Below, one piece after another: positions 1-8,059 of a DNA stretch of 64,000 nucleotides; within the stretch, counting starts at the first letter, position 1, and every line of letters begins with the position of its first letter. The notes below the pieces were generated by a model. The model ran no database searches. It had not been told where the DNA came from and was given only the letters and a program-made list of their open reading frames with translations. The position numbers and the translations under genes are program-made. Source of the stretch: Cyclobacterium jeungdonense (GTDB lineage: Bacteria; Bacteroidota; Bacteroidia; Cytophagales; Cyclobacteriaceae); assembly GCF_010994275.1 (NCBI RefSeq), contig NZ_WMCD01000001.1, positions 434,001 to 498,000 on the forward strand, written 5' to 3'.

Positions 1-512
1 CCCAGCAAACCCAAATGAAAGGGGGAAGGGCCGGCATGTTGGTAGCGCAGACTTAGTTCCAAACTTTCCAAAACGTACCCCAATTCCATTGCAAAAGCAA
101 ATTCAACCTGGTTTTCAGAATAAGTGATGGGAGCATTTTTAAACCGATTTATTAATAAGGCGCCTCCCAGTTGCGGTTCCAGAAAAAAAGGCTGAAAATT
201 CAGGCGATAACCAGCAAGTACCGGGATCAGGTGCAAACTGAGATTTTCTCCGGCAGGTAGCGGGGCATCAATGGGGAAATAAAGGTAGTTTCCAGTCAGT
301 GAAAGCTGCCCCGTACTGCTGCCTTCCATAAGTCCTTTTACAGAGGCGCCAAAACCTGCTGGAAATTGATTTTGGTAGTAGTCATTTAAGGTGATTCCCG
401 CATCGAATCCCAGGTTGATTTGAAAATTCCCTTGTTGGGCCAGGCTTTGGAAGGAAAGGAATATAATAAACATTCCAATGAAAGTGGTTTTGATCATGTT
501 TTCAACGTTCAT
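1..512 (-). CDS. Outer-membrane beta-barrel protein, N-terminal part (runs off the left edge)
   Basis: About 170 residues read open on the minus strand to the window edge. The start is ATG at 512, or the second in-frame ATG at 497, which gives a cleaner signal peptide (MIKTTFIGMFIIFLSF, then QSLAQQ) with the Ala-Gln cleavage style usual in Bacteroidota. After it come alternating hydrophobic/polar stretches with Gly and aromatic turns, ending near ELSLRYQHAG, the texture of a small porin-type 'outer membrane protein beta-barrel' domain. Such proteins sit in the outer membrane; the ligand or role cannot be told from this fragment. It is divergent from the cytochrome gene at 685, with a 172-base spacer. 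The C-terminal end is outside the window. Confidence 0.7.
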   Translation of the reverse strand, partial: MNVENMIKTTFIGMFIIFLSFQSLAQQGNFQINLGFDAGITLNDYYQNQFPAGFGASVKGLMEGSSTGQLSLTGNYLYFPIDAPLPAGENLSLHLIPVLAGYRLNFQPFFLEPQLGGALLINRFKNAPITYSENQVEFAFAMELGYVLESLELSLRYQHAGPSPFHLGLL

Positions 513-684
513 TTTAAAAAAAGATGATCGGATTCGAAGATAAGAAATATTAGGTGATTAGTCCTTATAGACCTACGAATATTGAATTCGGGCCAAAGCT
601 GACGGATTTGTTTAAATCGTCGGCCATGCATGCCGGATTTTTGGAAAAAAGTTATAAATTAAAGCGTTTTGTAGCTAATTCACC

Positions 685-2430
685 ATGCCTCAAGCCCGGA
701 ATACCTTTATTGGATGGATTGTATTGATCGGTATTTTTTCTTCTTGTACCCAGGATCGGAAAAATTCCGAATCCCTTTGGGAAGTTCCTGAGAGTGCCCA
801 AAGACGCTCCGACCCCTTACCTGTATCTGAGACGCATTTAATGGAGGGACGGCAACTTTTTCAACTGTATTGTGAATCGTGCCACGGAGCATCTGGTAGA
901 GGAGATGGGGCAGCGGGGCAGGCCATGGGGAGTCAACCAGCAGATTTGCATTCTGATCCCGTTCAATCTCAGTCCGATGGCGTGTTGTTTTATAAAATTT
1001 CGGAAGGGAGGGGGATAATGCCTTCCTTCAAAGAGATAATGACCGAAAAGCAACGCTGGCAACTGGTACGCCATTTACGAAATTTAGGAAATACCCAGAC
1101 TGTAGCCGATTCCACCAATATCCCCCAACCACTGGTACCAGAACTTTCAATAACACGATGGGCAAAAGTAGCACCCCGAGCTGTCCGTATTTGGGAGAGC
1201 CGTAATGGCAACTACCTCTGGTATGCCACTTTGCGAGGTGAAGTTTATCGATTATCAATCGAATTTCCACAGGTATCTGAAAAAATGCTTGACGTCGAAG
1301 CGCACGGTATTCCGCGTTTGCAGGGAGCTACCATGTGGAACGACACGCTTTATTTAAGTGGAAATACGCCGTTGAACGAGGGTAAAGGGACAGCGGGTCG
1401 AATGATACGTGTTTTTTGGAACGACGAGGGGGATAGGATAGAGGAGGTTGTTTTTACGACGGAAACCTACGGAACGACTAATACGCCTTTTGATCACGGA
1501 TGGTCCGCCCTACAGGTAAGCCAGGACGGTCAATCTATCTATGTGGTCAGCGGAAGCCGCACGGACCATGGAGAGGTTCAGGATAACCTGGGTGCCTATC
1601 CCTATTCCCGAGACGAAGCCCTCACGGCAAAAATATTTGAAATACCGATTCAAAGTAAGAAGCTTTTTCTACCTAACGATTTGGAAAAACTAAAAGCGAT
1701 GGGGGTGCTCTTCGCTGAAGGCATTCGTAATGCCTACGATTTGGCCCTGGATAAGCAAGGACGGTTATTCGCTGTAGTCAATTCCGGAGACTACGATCAG
1801 AATGAAGATATGTTTTGGGTCCAAAAAGGTCGGCATTACGGGTATCCCTGGATGATGGGCGGCTTGCTTACGCCGCAGCAGTTTGAGGATTGGAGACCGG
1901 ATCCAACTACCGACCCTTTTCTAAATCAGGGAGCGGCCGCATGGCCAGATGATTTTTACAATGATCCGGACTTTCCGGAGGTACCCGAGGGAGTTACTTT
2001 TAGCCCGGGGATTGTTAATTACGGTCCGGATGCAGATAATTTTCGAGATCCGGATTCCGGGTTGATCCGGGATGCTTCAGAACTGGGAATAGGGATGACC
2101 ACTTTCACACCCCATTCTTCACCCCTGGGATTAGTGTTTGATCGAAGGGATCAATTACCCGGCAGGTTCAAAGGCAAAGCATTGGCTTTGAGGTATACTA
2201 GCGGGCAGCGTTCGGTGCTAATGCAGCCGTTTACTCAGGATGGAGAGGATTTGTTGCTACTGGACCTTCGATTTGATGCTGGAAAAAATAACTTTAATTT
2301 ACATACCTACCGGGTAGCAGCTGGTTTTTCCCAACCGGTAGATGCCGTTTTGGTGGGTGAGTCCCTGTTTGTCATTGAGTATGGTGGTAGGGAAAAGGGA
2401 GGAAATATTTGGAAAGTTACCTTTAAATAA
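685..2430 (+). CDS. Cytochrome c / sorbosone-dehydrogenase-like beta-propeller lipoprotein
   Basis: The 581-residue protein begins with a lipoprotein signal peptide (lipobox GIFSSC, Cys21). A class I cytochrome c domain follows (about 45-135) with the heme motif C63-E-S-C66-H67 and a probable axial Met112 in GRGIMPSF. Residues about 155-580 form a beta-propeller like glucose/sorbosone dehydrogenases (repeats such as ALDKQGRLFAVVNSGDYDQ, HYGYPWMMGG, SSPLGLVFD). In such proteins the propeller oxidises a sugar or alcohol, often with PQQ, and the heme takes the electrons; whether this copy binds PQQ is not visible. It lies in the envelope as a lipoprotein. The sulfatase gene starts 7 bases downstream, so the two are almost certainly co-transcribed. 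A related cytochrome/propeller protein abuts another sulfatase at 42506. Confidence 0.85.
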   Translation: MPQARNTFIGWIVLIGIFSSCTQDRKNSESLWEVPESAQRRSDPLPVSETHLMEGRQLFQLYCESCHGASGRGDGAAGQAMGSQPADLHSDPVQSQSDGVLFYKISEGRGIMPSFKEIMTEKQRWQLVRHLRNLGNTQTVADSTNIPQPLVPELSITRWAKVAPRAVRIWESRNGNYLWYATLRGEVYRLSIEFPQVSEKMLDVEAHGIPRLQGATMWNDTLYLSGNTPLNEGKGTAGRMIRVFWNDEGDRIEEVVFTTETYGTTNTPFDHGWSALQVSQDGQSIYVVSGSRTDHGEVQDNLGAYPYSRDEALTAKIFEIPIQSKKLFLPNDLEKLKAMGVLFAEGIRNAYDLALDKQGRLFAVVNSGDYDQNEDMFWVQKGRHYGYPWMMGGLLTPQQFEDWRPDPTTDPFLNQGAAAWPDDFYNDPDFPEVPEGVTFSPGIVNYGPDADNFRDPDSGLIRDASELGIGMTTFTPHSSPLGLVFDRRDQLPGRFKGKALALRYTSGQRSVLMQPFTQDGEDLLLLDLRFDAGKNNFNLHTYRVAAGFSQPVDAVLVGESLFVIEYGGREKGGNIWKVTFK

Positions 2431-2437
2431 ATTAGCT

Positions 2438-3928
2438 ATGTTGTGGAAGTTTTACTTTGTATTGGTAGGGATAGTTTTGGCGGGCATTCCCGTTTTCGGG
2501 CAGTCACAAGATCGGGCGAATGTTTTGTTTATAGCCATTGATGATCTCAACGATTGGGTGGGAGCCTTGAACGGACATCCACAGGTAAAAACACCGAATA
2601 TTGATCGCCTGGCAAAAAGGGGGGTGCTGTTTGCCAATGCCCATACCCAGGCTCCACTTTGCAATCCTTCGAGGGTAAGTATTATGACAGGTTTAAGACC
2701 GGAAACCACCGGGATTTATAATTTGGCTCCTCATCACCGGGATGTGGTCGCAACACAGAACCTGGTGACGCTTCCGCAATACTTTGAAGCAAATGGATAC
2801 CGTACCTTGTCCAATGGGAAAATTTTTCACAGTATTGGTACTACCCCCGATAAAAAGGTGGAGTTTCAGGAATGGGGCCCCATCGGCGGAGGAACAGGCG
2901 GGCATCCTCCCGCAAAGCTGGTAGGAGAAACCCAAATGGGCAATCACCCACTTTTGGATTGGGGAGTGTACCCTGAGGAAGGGGACAGTGTACGGAATGA
3001 CTACAAAGTAGCTAGCTGGGCCGAAGAGAAATTGGCGACATTAAAAGAGGATTCGAGCCAGCCCTTTTTTATGGCAGTTGGATTTTTTTTGCCTCACGTA
3101 CCTTTATTTGCCACCCGCAAATGGTTTGACCTGTACCCCGGAGATGAAGATTTGTATTTGCCCCCAGCCCCGGACTGGGACAGGGATGATGTGCCCGATT
3201 TTTCATGGTACCTGCATTGGTACTTGCCGGAAGTAAGGCTTTCCTGGTTAAAGGAGAATCAGCAGTGGGAAAATAAAGTAAGATCCTACCTGGCCACCAT
3301 CAGCTTTACCGATGCCCAGGTTGGTAGGGTTCTGGATGCATTGGAAAGGAATGGTTTGGAGGACAATACCATTATCGTATTGTGGTCAGATCATGGATAT
3401 CACTTGGGGGAAAAGGGAATTACCGGGAAGAACACCCTTTGGGAGCGTTCCACCCACGTACCGTTGATCTTTGCAGGCAAAGGGTTGCCGGAGGGCACTG
3501 TTAGTCAGGAAGCGGTGGAGTTGCTGGACATTTATCCGACACTGGTGGAATTGACGGGTCTGCCAGCTAAAGAAGGTCTGGAAGGGATCTCCTTACTTCC
3601 CCAAATTAGGAATCCGGAAACGTCCCGGGAAAGACCGGCCATCACTACCCATAATCCCGGAAACCACAGTGTGCGTTCAGATCGGTGGCGGTACATTCGA
3701 TACGCCGACGGATCGGAAGAACTTTATGATCATGAAAAGGATCCCCACGAACATCATAATCTCGCCGAAGTGGAAGCCTTTGCCAAAATCAAAGCAGACC
3801 ATGCCCGCTGGCTAAAAGGGACGGATGCTCCCCATGCTCCCGGTAGTAAGCACAGAAAACTGGAGAAAAAAGGAGAGAACTGGTATTGGGAAGAAAAGCT
3901 GATTATTAAAGATGAACTGATCAAATAA
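2438..3928 (+). CDS. Sulfatase, iduronate-2-sulfatase-like
   Basis: The predicted product has 496 residues. The open frame extends upstream into the cytochrome gene, but ATG at 2438 gives a proper signal peptide (MLWKFYFVLVGIVLAGIPVF, then GQ) and leaves a 7-base gap, so I choose it. The formylglycine motif is C75-N-P-S-R79 followed by VSIMTG; Cys75 would be converted to formylglycine. Metal-site residues are visible in FIAIDDLND and in the later WSDHGYHLGEKG. The region around TPNIDRLAKRGVLFANAHTQ and the length fit the iduronate-2-sulfatase branch of family S1. It would remove sulfate esters from uronic-acid sugars in the periplasm or at the cell surface. Maturation could use the FGE encoded at 38323. 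The exact substrate is inferred by family resemblance only. Confidence 0.9.
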   Translation: MLWKFYFVLVGIVLAGIPVFGQSQDRANVLFIAIDDLNDWVGALNGHPQVKTPNIDRLAKRGVLFANAHTQAPLCNPSRVSIMTGLRPETTGIYNLAPHHRDVVATQNLVTLPQYFEANGYRTLSNGKIFHSIGTTPDKKVEFQEWGPIGGGTGGHPPAKLVGETQMGNHPLLDWGVYPEEGDSVRNDYKVASWAEEKLATLKEDSSQPFFMAVGFFLPHVPLFATRKWFDLYPGDEDLYLPPAPDWDRDDVPDFSWYLHWYLPEVRLSWLKENQQWENKVRSYLATISFTDAQVGRVLDALERNGLEDNTIIVLWSDHGYHLGEKGITGKNTLWERSTHVPLIFAGKGLPEGTVSQEAVELLDIYPTLVELTGLPAKEGLEGISLLPQIRNPETSRERPAITTHNPGNHSVRSDRWRYIRYADGSEELYDHEKDPHEHHNLAEVEAFAKIKADHARWLKGTDAPHAPGSKHRKLEKKGENWYWEEKLIIKDELIK

Positions 3929-4106
3929 ATAAAATAGAATATGGTAAGCCTGCATTATTTGGTCCCAAGCAAAATATAATATGGTTAAAACTAGCTTTTA
4001 TTTGGGGTGAAAATTTTTATTATTTATAAATTTTGGTCTAAAAATTTAAAATAGAGTAAATTTTTACTAAAATTAGCTCATCCTTTTTTAAAATAATTTT
4101 TTTGTT

Positions 4107-4114
4107 TATCTTTG
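4107..4114 (+). promoter_or_regulatory. Bacteroidota -7 promoter element (TATCTTTG)
   Basis: TATCTTTG fits the TAnnTTTG -7 consensus exactly. The expected TTTG at -33 is not clear (only a T-rich run near 4084). Predicted start of transcription is about 4118, just ahead of the structured segment that ends in a terminator. Confidence 0.45.
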
Positions 4115-4117
4115 TCA

Positions 4118-4270
4118 TGTTCATTTATCAGACAGGTATTGCCTCTGCAGAGGAACGGGAGATGCGAAAAAGGCATCGGAGGTTCAAATCCTTCCCTTAC
4201 TACTAGGTTATTTTGGGTTTATTGTTAATTGACTTAAGCTATGAAATTTTATTTCATAGCTTATTTTTTT
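4118..4270 (+). ncRNA. Candidate small structured RNA with a tRNA-like T arm
   Basis: The segment between promoter and terminator contains a near-perfect tRNA T arm: stem GGAGG (4178-4182), seven-base loop TTCAAAT and CCTTC (4190-4194). It is followed by a seven-base strand CCTTACT that pairs 5 of 7 with AGACAGG at 4130-4136, then A-CTA where a tRNA has A-CCA. TA follows the 5' strand as at tRNA positions 8-9. In between are a CCTC/GAGG hairpin (4142-4153) and a perfect GATGC/GCATC hairpin with a 7-base loop (4161-4177). The latter abuts the T arm and offers no valid anticodon loop, so this is not a normal tRNA. It could be a decayed tRNA, an attachment-site remnant or a tRNA-mimicking small RNA. 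Confidence 0.35.
4236..4270 (+). terminator. Rho-independent terminator after the tRNA-like segment
   Basis: A perfect 12-bp inverted repeat (AAGCTATGAAAT / ATTTCATAGCTT) with a TTT loop is followed by A and seven T. No protein gene ends just before it, so it most likely ends the small transcript starting near 4118. Confidence 0.65.
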
Positions 4271-4417
4271 GTCCACCCACAAATCGAAATGTGCTTATTT
4301 TTAAAATAAGTATTCTTTGCGCCCCTACTATTTCCCTTGTAACCACCATTATTTCTATTGAGTAAAAGATCATAGTATTGATTGATTTTCATCATGTTTT
4401 TCTCTGTTATTAGGTGT

Positions 4418-4425
4418 TACCTTTG
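4418..4425 (+). promoter_or_regulatory. -7 promoter element for the YceI operon (TACCTTTG)
   Basis: TACCTTTG matches TAnnTTTG fully, 71 bases before the YceI start codon. The -33 region is only T-rich, so the call rests on the -7 element and on position. Confidence 0.35.
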
Positions 4426-4495
4426 AAATATCAACGTAATCGATTGTATCATTTTAAGGGGAAACACCCCATTTATTGACCTAAACCATACTGTT

Positions 4496-5074
4496 ATGTA
4501 CATGCAATCTAAATTGAATGCACTGTTATTTTTCCTGATTTTTAGCTTTTGTGCCTTCCCGGTTTTTTCCCAGCAGAGGTATGAAGTTGGATCTGATCCT
4601 GTAATGAAAGTTTCAGGTACTTCCACCTTGCACGATTGGGATATGGTTTCTAACGAAGCCAGTGGAACGGCCACCCTCAGGCTTTCTGCTGGAAAAGTTA
4701 CAACGATTCAGTCGGCAGAAATTTCCATGCCAGTAAAAACCCTCAAAAGTGGGAAGGGGCAAATGGACAACAATGCCTATAAAGCCCTGGAAGCAGACGA
4801 TCATCCCGAAATCACCTTTACACTGGTGGAAGCCCATCAGGATGGAGGTAATGATTGGAAAGCAACGGGAAGACTAGAAATCGCCGGAGAAACCAATACC
4901 GTGCCTTTTCAGCTTCAAATTGCAACCGAAGGGACTGGTCTGACACTCTCCGGATCCGCGGCTATAAAATTAACTGATTTCGATGTGGATCCTCCCACAG
5001 CCGTTTTTGGCACTATTAAAACGGGTAATGAAATGACCATTGCCATAAAAATGAAACTAAATCCAATTAATTAA
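4496..5074 (+). CDS. YceI-family periplasmic lipid-binding protein
   Basis: The product has 192 residues: signal peptide (LNALLFFLIFSFCAFPVFS, then QQ) and one YceI beta-barrel domain. Typical pieces are the N-terminal VSGTSTLHDW, the middle SGKGQMDNNAYKALEADDHPEITFTL and the C-terminal TIKTGNEMTIAIKMKL. YceI proteins have a lipocalin-like barrel, and characterised members bind isoprenoid-type lipids; the physiological role is mostly open. Start at ATG 4496; ATG 4502 is equally possible. It heads a three-gene operon with an outer-membrane porin 19 bases downstream and a second YceI-like protein after that. That arrangement suggests a shared role in handling a hydrophobic ligand or in an outer-membrane process. 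Confidence 0.88.
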   Translation: MYMQSKLNALLFFLIFSFCAFPVFSQQRYEVGSDPVMKVSGTSTLHDWDMVSNEASGTATLRLSAGKVTTIQSAEISMPVKTLKSGKGQMDNNAYKALEADDHPEITFTLVEAHQDGGNDWKATGRLEIAGETNTVPFQLQIATEGTGLTLSGSAAIKLTDFDVDPPTAVFGTIKTGNEMTIAIKMKLNPIN

Positions 5075-5093
5075 CATCTTAACTTTTACTATT

Positions 5094-6380
5094 ATGAACA
5101 AGAATATTCTATTCCTGGTATGCGCTATTTTATGGTCCTTTAGTGGTCAGGCGCAGCAAAGAGACATGCAATTCTGGAGAGCCTATGACCAGCGAGGCAT
5201 CAATGTATTTGAGACGGGTAAAGCCGATACCGTGGCTTATGATGGTGTTCGGGTACGAATAGGAGGGGCCTTTGCACAGCAATTTCAATCCCTGAGTCAC
5301 GAAAATTCTGCCACCCCAATATTTAATGATAACGGTATCAATACCAATCAATTAATGGATATTGGGTCGGGATTCAACCTGGCTACCGCGAACCTAAACA
5401 TTGACGTGGCCCTGGGAGATGGGATCAGACTAAATTTGATTACCTATCTTTCTTCCAGGCACCACCCTGAAACCTGGGTAAAGGGAGGCTATTTGCAATT
5501 TGACAAGCTCCCTTTTCTAAATAGTGAGGTTTTCGATCAAATCATGGAAAAGGTAACCATCAAAGTGGGGCATATGGAAATTAATTACGGAGACTCACAT
5601 TTCAGAAGGACTGATAATGGCAATGCATTCCATAACCCATTTGTCGGAAATTACATCATGGATGCATTTGCTACAGAGATTGGTGCAGAGGTAATCTATC
5701 AAAATAATGGATTTCTGGCTGTGGGCTCTATGACTGGCGGTGAAATTCAAGGGGGAGTGACCAATCCATCGCGCAGGAAGCCAGCGTTTATTGGTAAATT
5801 AGGCTACGACAAAACCCTTGATAGCGAGGTTAGACTACGACTAACCGGCTCGGTGTATACCACGTCAGGTTCGGTGAACAATACCCTATGGTCTGGAGAC
5901 CGAACCGGATCCAGGTACTATTTGGTAATGGAAAACACCATGGCGTCTACTTCAGGGAATTTTACTTCCGGACGATTTAATCCAGGTATGCGAGATAATG
6001 TCACCGCTATGGTATTGAATCCCTTCGTTTCTTTTCAGGGGTTGGAGCTTTTTGGTACCTTGGAACAATCCAAAGGAAAAGCTGCCAACGAAACTGAGGA
6101 TCGGACTTGGAATCAAGTGGGGCTGGATGCCGTTTATCGTTTTGGCTCTATGGATAACTTTTACCTTGCAGGTAGGTACAACCAGGTCGGAGGCGAAATG
6201 CCCAACGGTCTGGAGCCTTCAATTTCCCGCGTACAAGTCGGAGGTGGCTGGTTTATAACCAAAAACATCCTGGCCAAGCTTGAGTATGTAAGCCAGCAAT
6301 ACAATGATTTTGCTGCAACGGATATCCGAAATGGCGGTTCATTTAACGGGATCATGATTGAAGGCGTGATCGGTTTTTAA
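5094..6380 (+). CDS. Outer-membrane porin-like protein of unknown substrate
   Basis: The 428-residue protein has a signal peptide ending QAQ and then long runs of amphipathic beta-strands, for example RLNLITYLSSR, VTIKVGHMEINYG and NFYLAGRYNQVGG. The last residue is Phe in an aromatic final strand (IMIEGVIGF), the usual signature of an outer-membrane barrel. Length and strand density suggest about 16 strands. I do not recognise a named family with certainty; it resembles the uncharacterised porins that Bacteroidota place beside YceI proteins. Tight spacing on both sides (19 and 22 bases) makes it the middle gene of an operon. No plug domain or TonB box is present, so passive passage or an assembly role is likelier than active uptake. 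Confidence 0.65.
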   Translation: MNKNILFLVCAILWSFSGQAQQRDMQFWRAYDQRGINVFETGKADTVAYDGVRVRIGGAFAQQFQSLSHENSATPIFNDNGINTNQLMDIGSGFNLATANLNIDVALGDGIRLNLITYLSSRHHPETWVKGGYLQFDKLPFLNSEVFDQIMEKVTIKVGHMEINYGDSHFRRTDNGNAFHNPFVGNYIMDAFATEIGAEVIYQNNGFLAVGSMTGGEIQGGVTNPSRRKPAFIGKLGYDKTLDSEVRLRLTGSVYTTSGSVNNTLWSGDRTGSRYYLVMENTMASTSGNFTSGRFNPGMRDNVTAMVLNPFVSFQGLELFGTLEQSKGKAANETEDRTWNQVGLDAVYRFGSMDNFYLAGRYNQVGGEMPNGLEPSISRVQVGGGWFITKNILAKLEYVSQQYNDFAATDIRNGGSFNGIMIEGVIGF

Positions 6381-6402
6381 AGCATAACTAAATAGGAATA
6401 TC

Positions 6403-6939
6403 ATGCGTATCGCTCTAATGCTCGGCTGCTGTTTCTTCCTGATGGGTGCCTTTGAAAAAAATGAATTGGTAATCCATCACAAAGAAATCATCGTAAAAGG
6501 AAAAACCTCCGTTGGAAGTTTTGAATGTAGTTACGACAGCCAGGTTAAAAGCGATACGCTTGTTTTTGACCGTCAATTCCCAACTGCTCATTCATTGGAT
6601 TTTGAAATACCAGTAAATGATTTTGGGTGCGGTAATTTTTTATTGAACAATGATTTCAGAAAAACGCTGAAGGCGGAAGACTACCCCATTTGTCTGGTTT
6701 CGGTCAATCGGCTTAGCAGAGGCTCCCAGCAAATTTTTGGAGATATTTATCTACAAATGGCAGGTACCGAAATGGTGCTCGAAAAAGTTGTATTTCAACT
6801 CCTTGAAAGTAAGTTACAAGGAACGTTACACCTTTCCACTGAACAATTGGGCCTGGACGCCAGCAGTCGTCTCGGTGGCCTGGTCACGGTGGAAGAAGCC
6901 ATCGATTTGGAAATCAACCTTTATTTGGAGCCTTCCTGA
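6403..6939 (+). CDS. YceI-like domain protein, divergent second copy
   Basis: The 178-residue protein has a short hydrophobic leader (MRIALMLGCCFFLMGAF) and a domain that follows YceI spacing. KTSVGSFECSYD stands where YceI has its first strands, FLLNNDFRKTLKAEDYPICL corresponds to the 'MDNNAYKALEADDHPEITF' segment of the upstream gene, and LGGLVTVEEAIDLEINLYL to the closing strands. Identity to the upstream YceI is low, so it is a diverged partner rather than a recent duplicate. As third gene of the operon it probably works with the porin. Two internal cysteines (Cys43 and Cys74) could form a disulfide. Function unknown. Confidence 0.65.
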   Translation: MRIALMLGCCFFLMGAFEKNELVIHHKEIIVKGKTSVGSFECSYDSQVKSDTLVFDRQFPTAHSLDFEIPVNDFGCGNFLLNNDFRKTLKAEDYPICLVSVNRLSRGSQQIFGDIYLQMAGTEMVLEKVVFQLLESKLQGTLHLSTEQLGLDASSRLGGLVTVEEAIDLEINLYLEPS

Positions 6940-7125
6940 TTCTTTTACTGGGCCTTGATGGGTCGTTCCAGCCTGACTTAATCCAGTTCAGACTTAAAAT
7001 GCTCTGATTGTCTATCGCACTATGCTCGAGATTTGCATTTATATTTAAAAAAAATGGAGGATGCTGCCCCTCCTATACATTCAGGTTAATATCCCCGTTT
7101 TCTTCCTGAAAAAATGCCTGTAGTT

Positions 7126-7992
7126 TTATAGTATTGGATCGATTTCCTGGTTTTTAGGTTTCTTTTTTCGTTTTGTAAAATCCAGATTGTGATACACGCT
7201 AAAACGGATGATGTCACGGTTGTTTAAATCAAACCCGCGCTCTCTCTGCTGAATACTTTTCATGTATCCTGCCTGAAGCTGAAAATTTTCGTTAATTACA
7301 TATCCCAAGCCCAAAAAGAGCCGATTATCTTCAAAATAGTTGTAAAGCACTGGTTTGCCAGCCTGAATAAATATCTCATTGTAACCGGAAAAGAACAAGG
7401 TTTTGTCCTGTAATTTTGGTTTGTTTAAGGGAATATACGTTGATATCTTGTACCGCATGCGGTGCGTAAGTTTAAACGGTGAGTCAATAATATAATCCCG
7501 TTTCCACCTTTGTTCGATACGAATTTGGTGGTAAATTTTTACCCGGCCCATGCTCTGGATAAATAAAAATTGTTGCCAGAACCGAAACTGATTGACTACT
7601 TTATCAATCTGCTCCTCATCAGAATACTGTCCTTCCGGTGCCCAATAAAATGGGGTAACAATGCCCCCCGTTACTTCAAATTTTTCATTTACCAAATAGG
7701 ACAGGCCAAAGCGCAGATAGATCTGCGCCATATTGTTTATCAGGTGATCCCTTCTTCTCATGTGGTATTCCCCGTAATAGAATAATTTCTCTCCAATTTT
7801 GTATTTGGTATACATTCCTAACCATAAGCCGGACTGCCGGGTGTATTTTTTTTCAGGCAAGGAGCTATCTTCGGCTTTACTTTCCATGTATTGCGCCTGG
7901 CTAAAGCTTGTCCACATACAGAAGGCTACTGTACATAAGCTGCGCAGGATTTGTTTTTTACCGATTGCTGTCATGTTTATTTCCTTGATCAT
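7126..7992 (-). CDS. DUF2490 family protein (predicted outer-membrane barrel)
   Basis: The 288-residue protein starts at ATG 7992 (7974 is an alternative) and has a signal peptide ending SFSQAQ. The body matches the DUF2490 pattern: SGLWLGMYTKYKIGEKLFYYGEYHMRRRD near the start, paired strands rich in Tyr, Phe and Arg, RIEQRWKRDY in the middle and a final SVYHNLDF. A short basic tail (KRKKKPKNQEIDPIL) follows. Family members are predicted outer-membrane barrels with no established function. The gene lies downstream of the 654-residue secreted protein on the same strand with a 67-base gap, so the two may share a transcript. Confidence 0.75.
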   Translation of the reverse strand: MIKEINMTAIGKKQILRSLCTVAFCMWTSFSQAQYMESKAEDSSLPEKKYTRQSGLWLGMYTKYKIGEKLFYYGEYHMRRRDHLINNMAQIYLRFGLSYLVNEKFEVTGGIVTPFYWAPEGQYSDEEQIDKVVNQFRFWQQFLFIQSMGRVKIYHQIRIEQRWKRDYIIDSPFKLTHRMRYKISTYIPLNKPKLQDKTLFFSGYNEIFIQAGKPVLYNYFEDNRLFLGLGYVINENFQLQAGYMKSIQQRERGFDLNNRDIIRFSVYHNLDFTKRKKKPKNQEIDPIL

Positions 7993-8059
7993 TCAAAATA
8001 AAGGCCAGGGTTGGATTGGGAATAGGGTCTATAGCGTTGACTTCGGTTGACTTTCTGTC

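Larger units (their letters stand above)
3929..4495. other. 567-base spacer with an RNA-sized transcription unit
   Basis: There is no convincing protein gene here. The first about 180 bases are very AT-rich with small palindromes. From about 4107 there is a -7-like promoter element, a tRNA-like structured segment and a terminator hairpin (separate entries). The last 200 bases lead into the YceI operon and carry another -7 element at 4418. A 29-codon open frame (ATG at 4117, stop at 4204-4206; basic, with RKRHRRFKSF) overlaps the structured RNA. I regard it as probably incidental. Confidence 0.6.

Noticed and set aside
4130..4205. Functional tRNA
   Set aside because: T arm and partial acceptor are present, but no anticodon stem-loop with a T33-type loop can be drawn and the 3' end is CTA.
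4117..4206. 29-codon open frame with basic C-terminal part over the tRNA-like RNA
   Set aside because: The codons overlap a near-perfect T arm and hairpins, the ATG falls at the predicted transcription start, and no family is visible. Kept only as an alternative.
7080..7115. TTCAGG/CCTGAA hairpin as terminator between the YceI-like and DUF2490 genes
   Set aside because: The stem is only six pairs with a 19-base loop and only a short A run follows.
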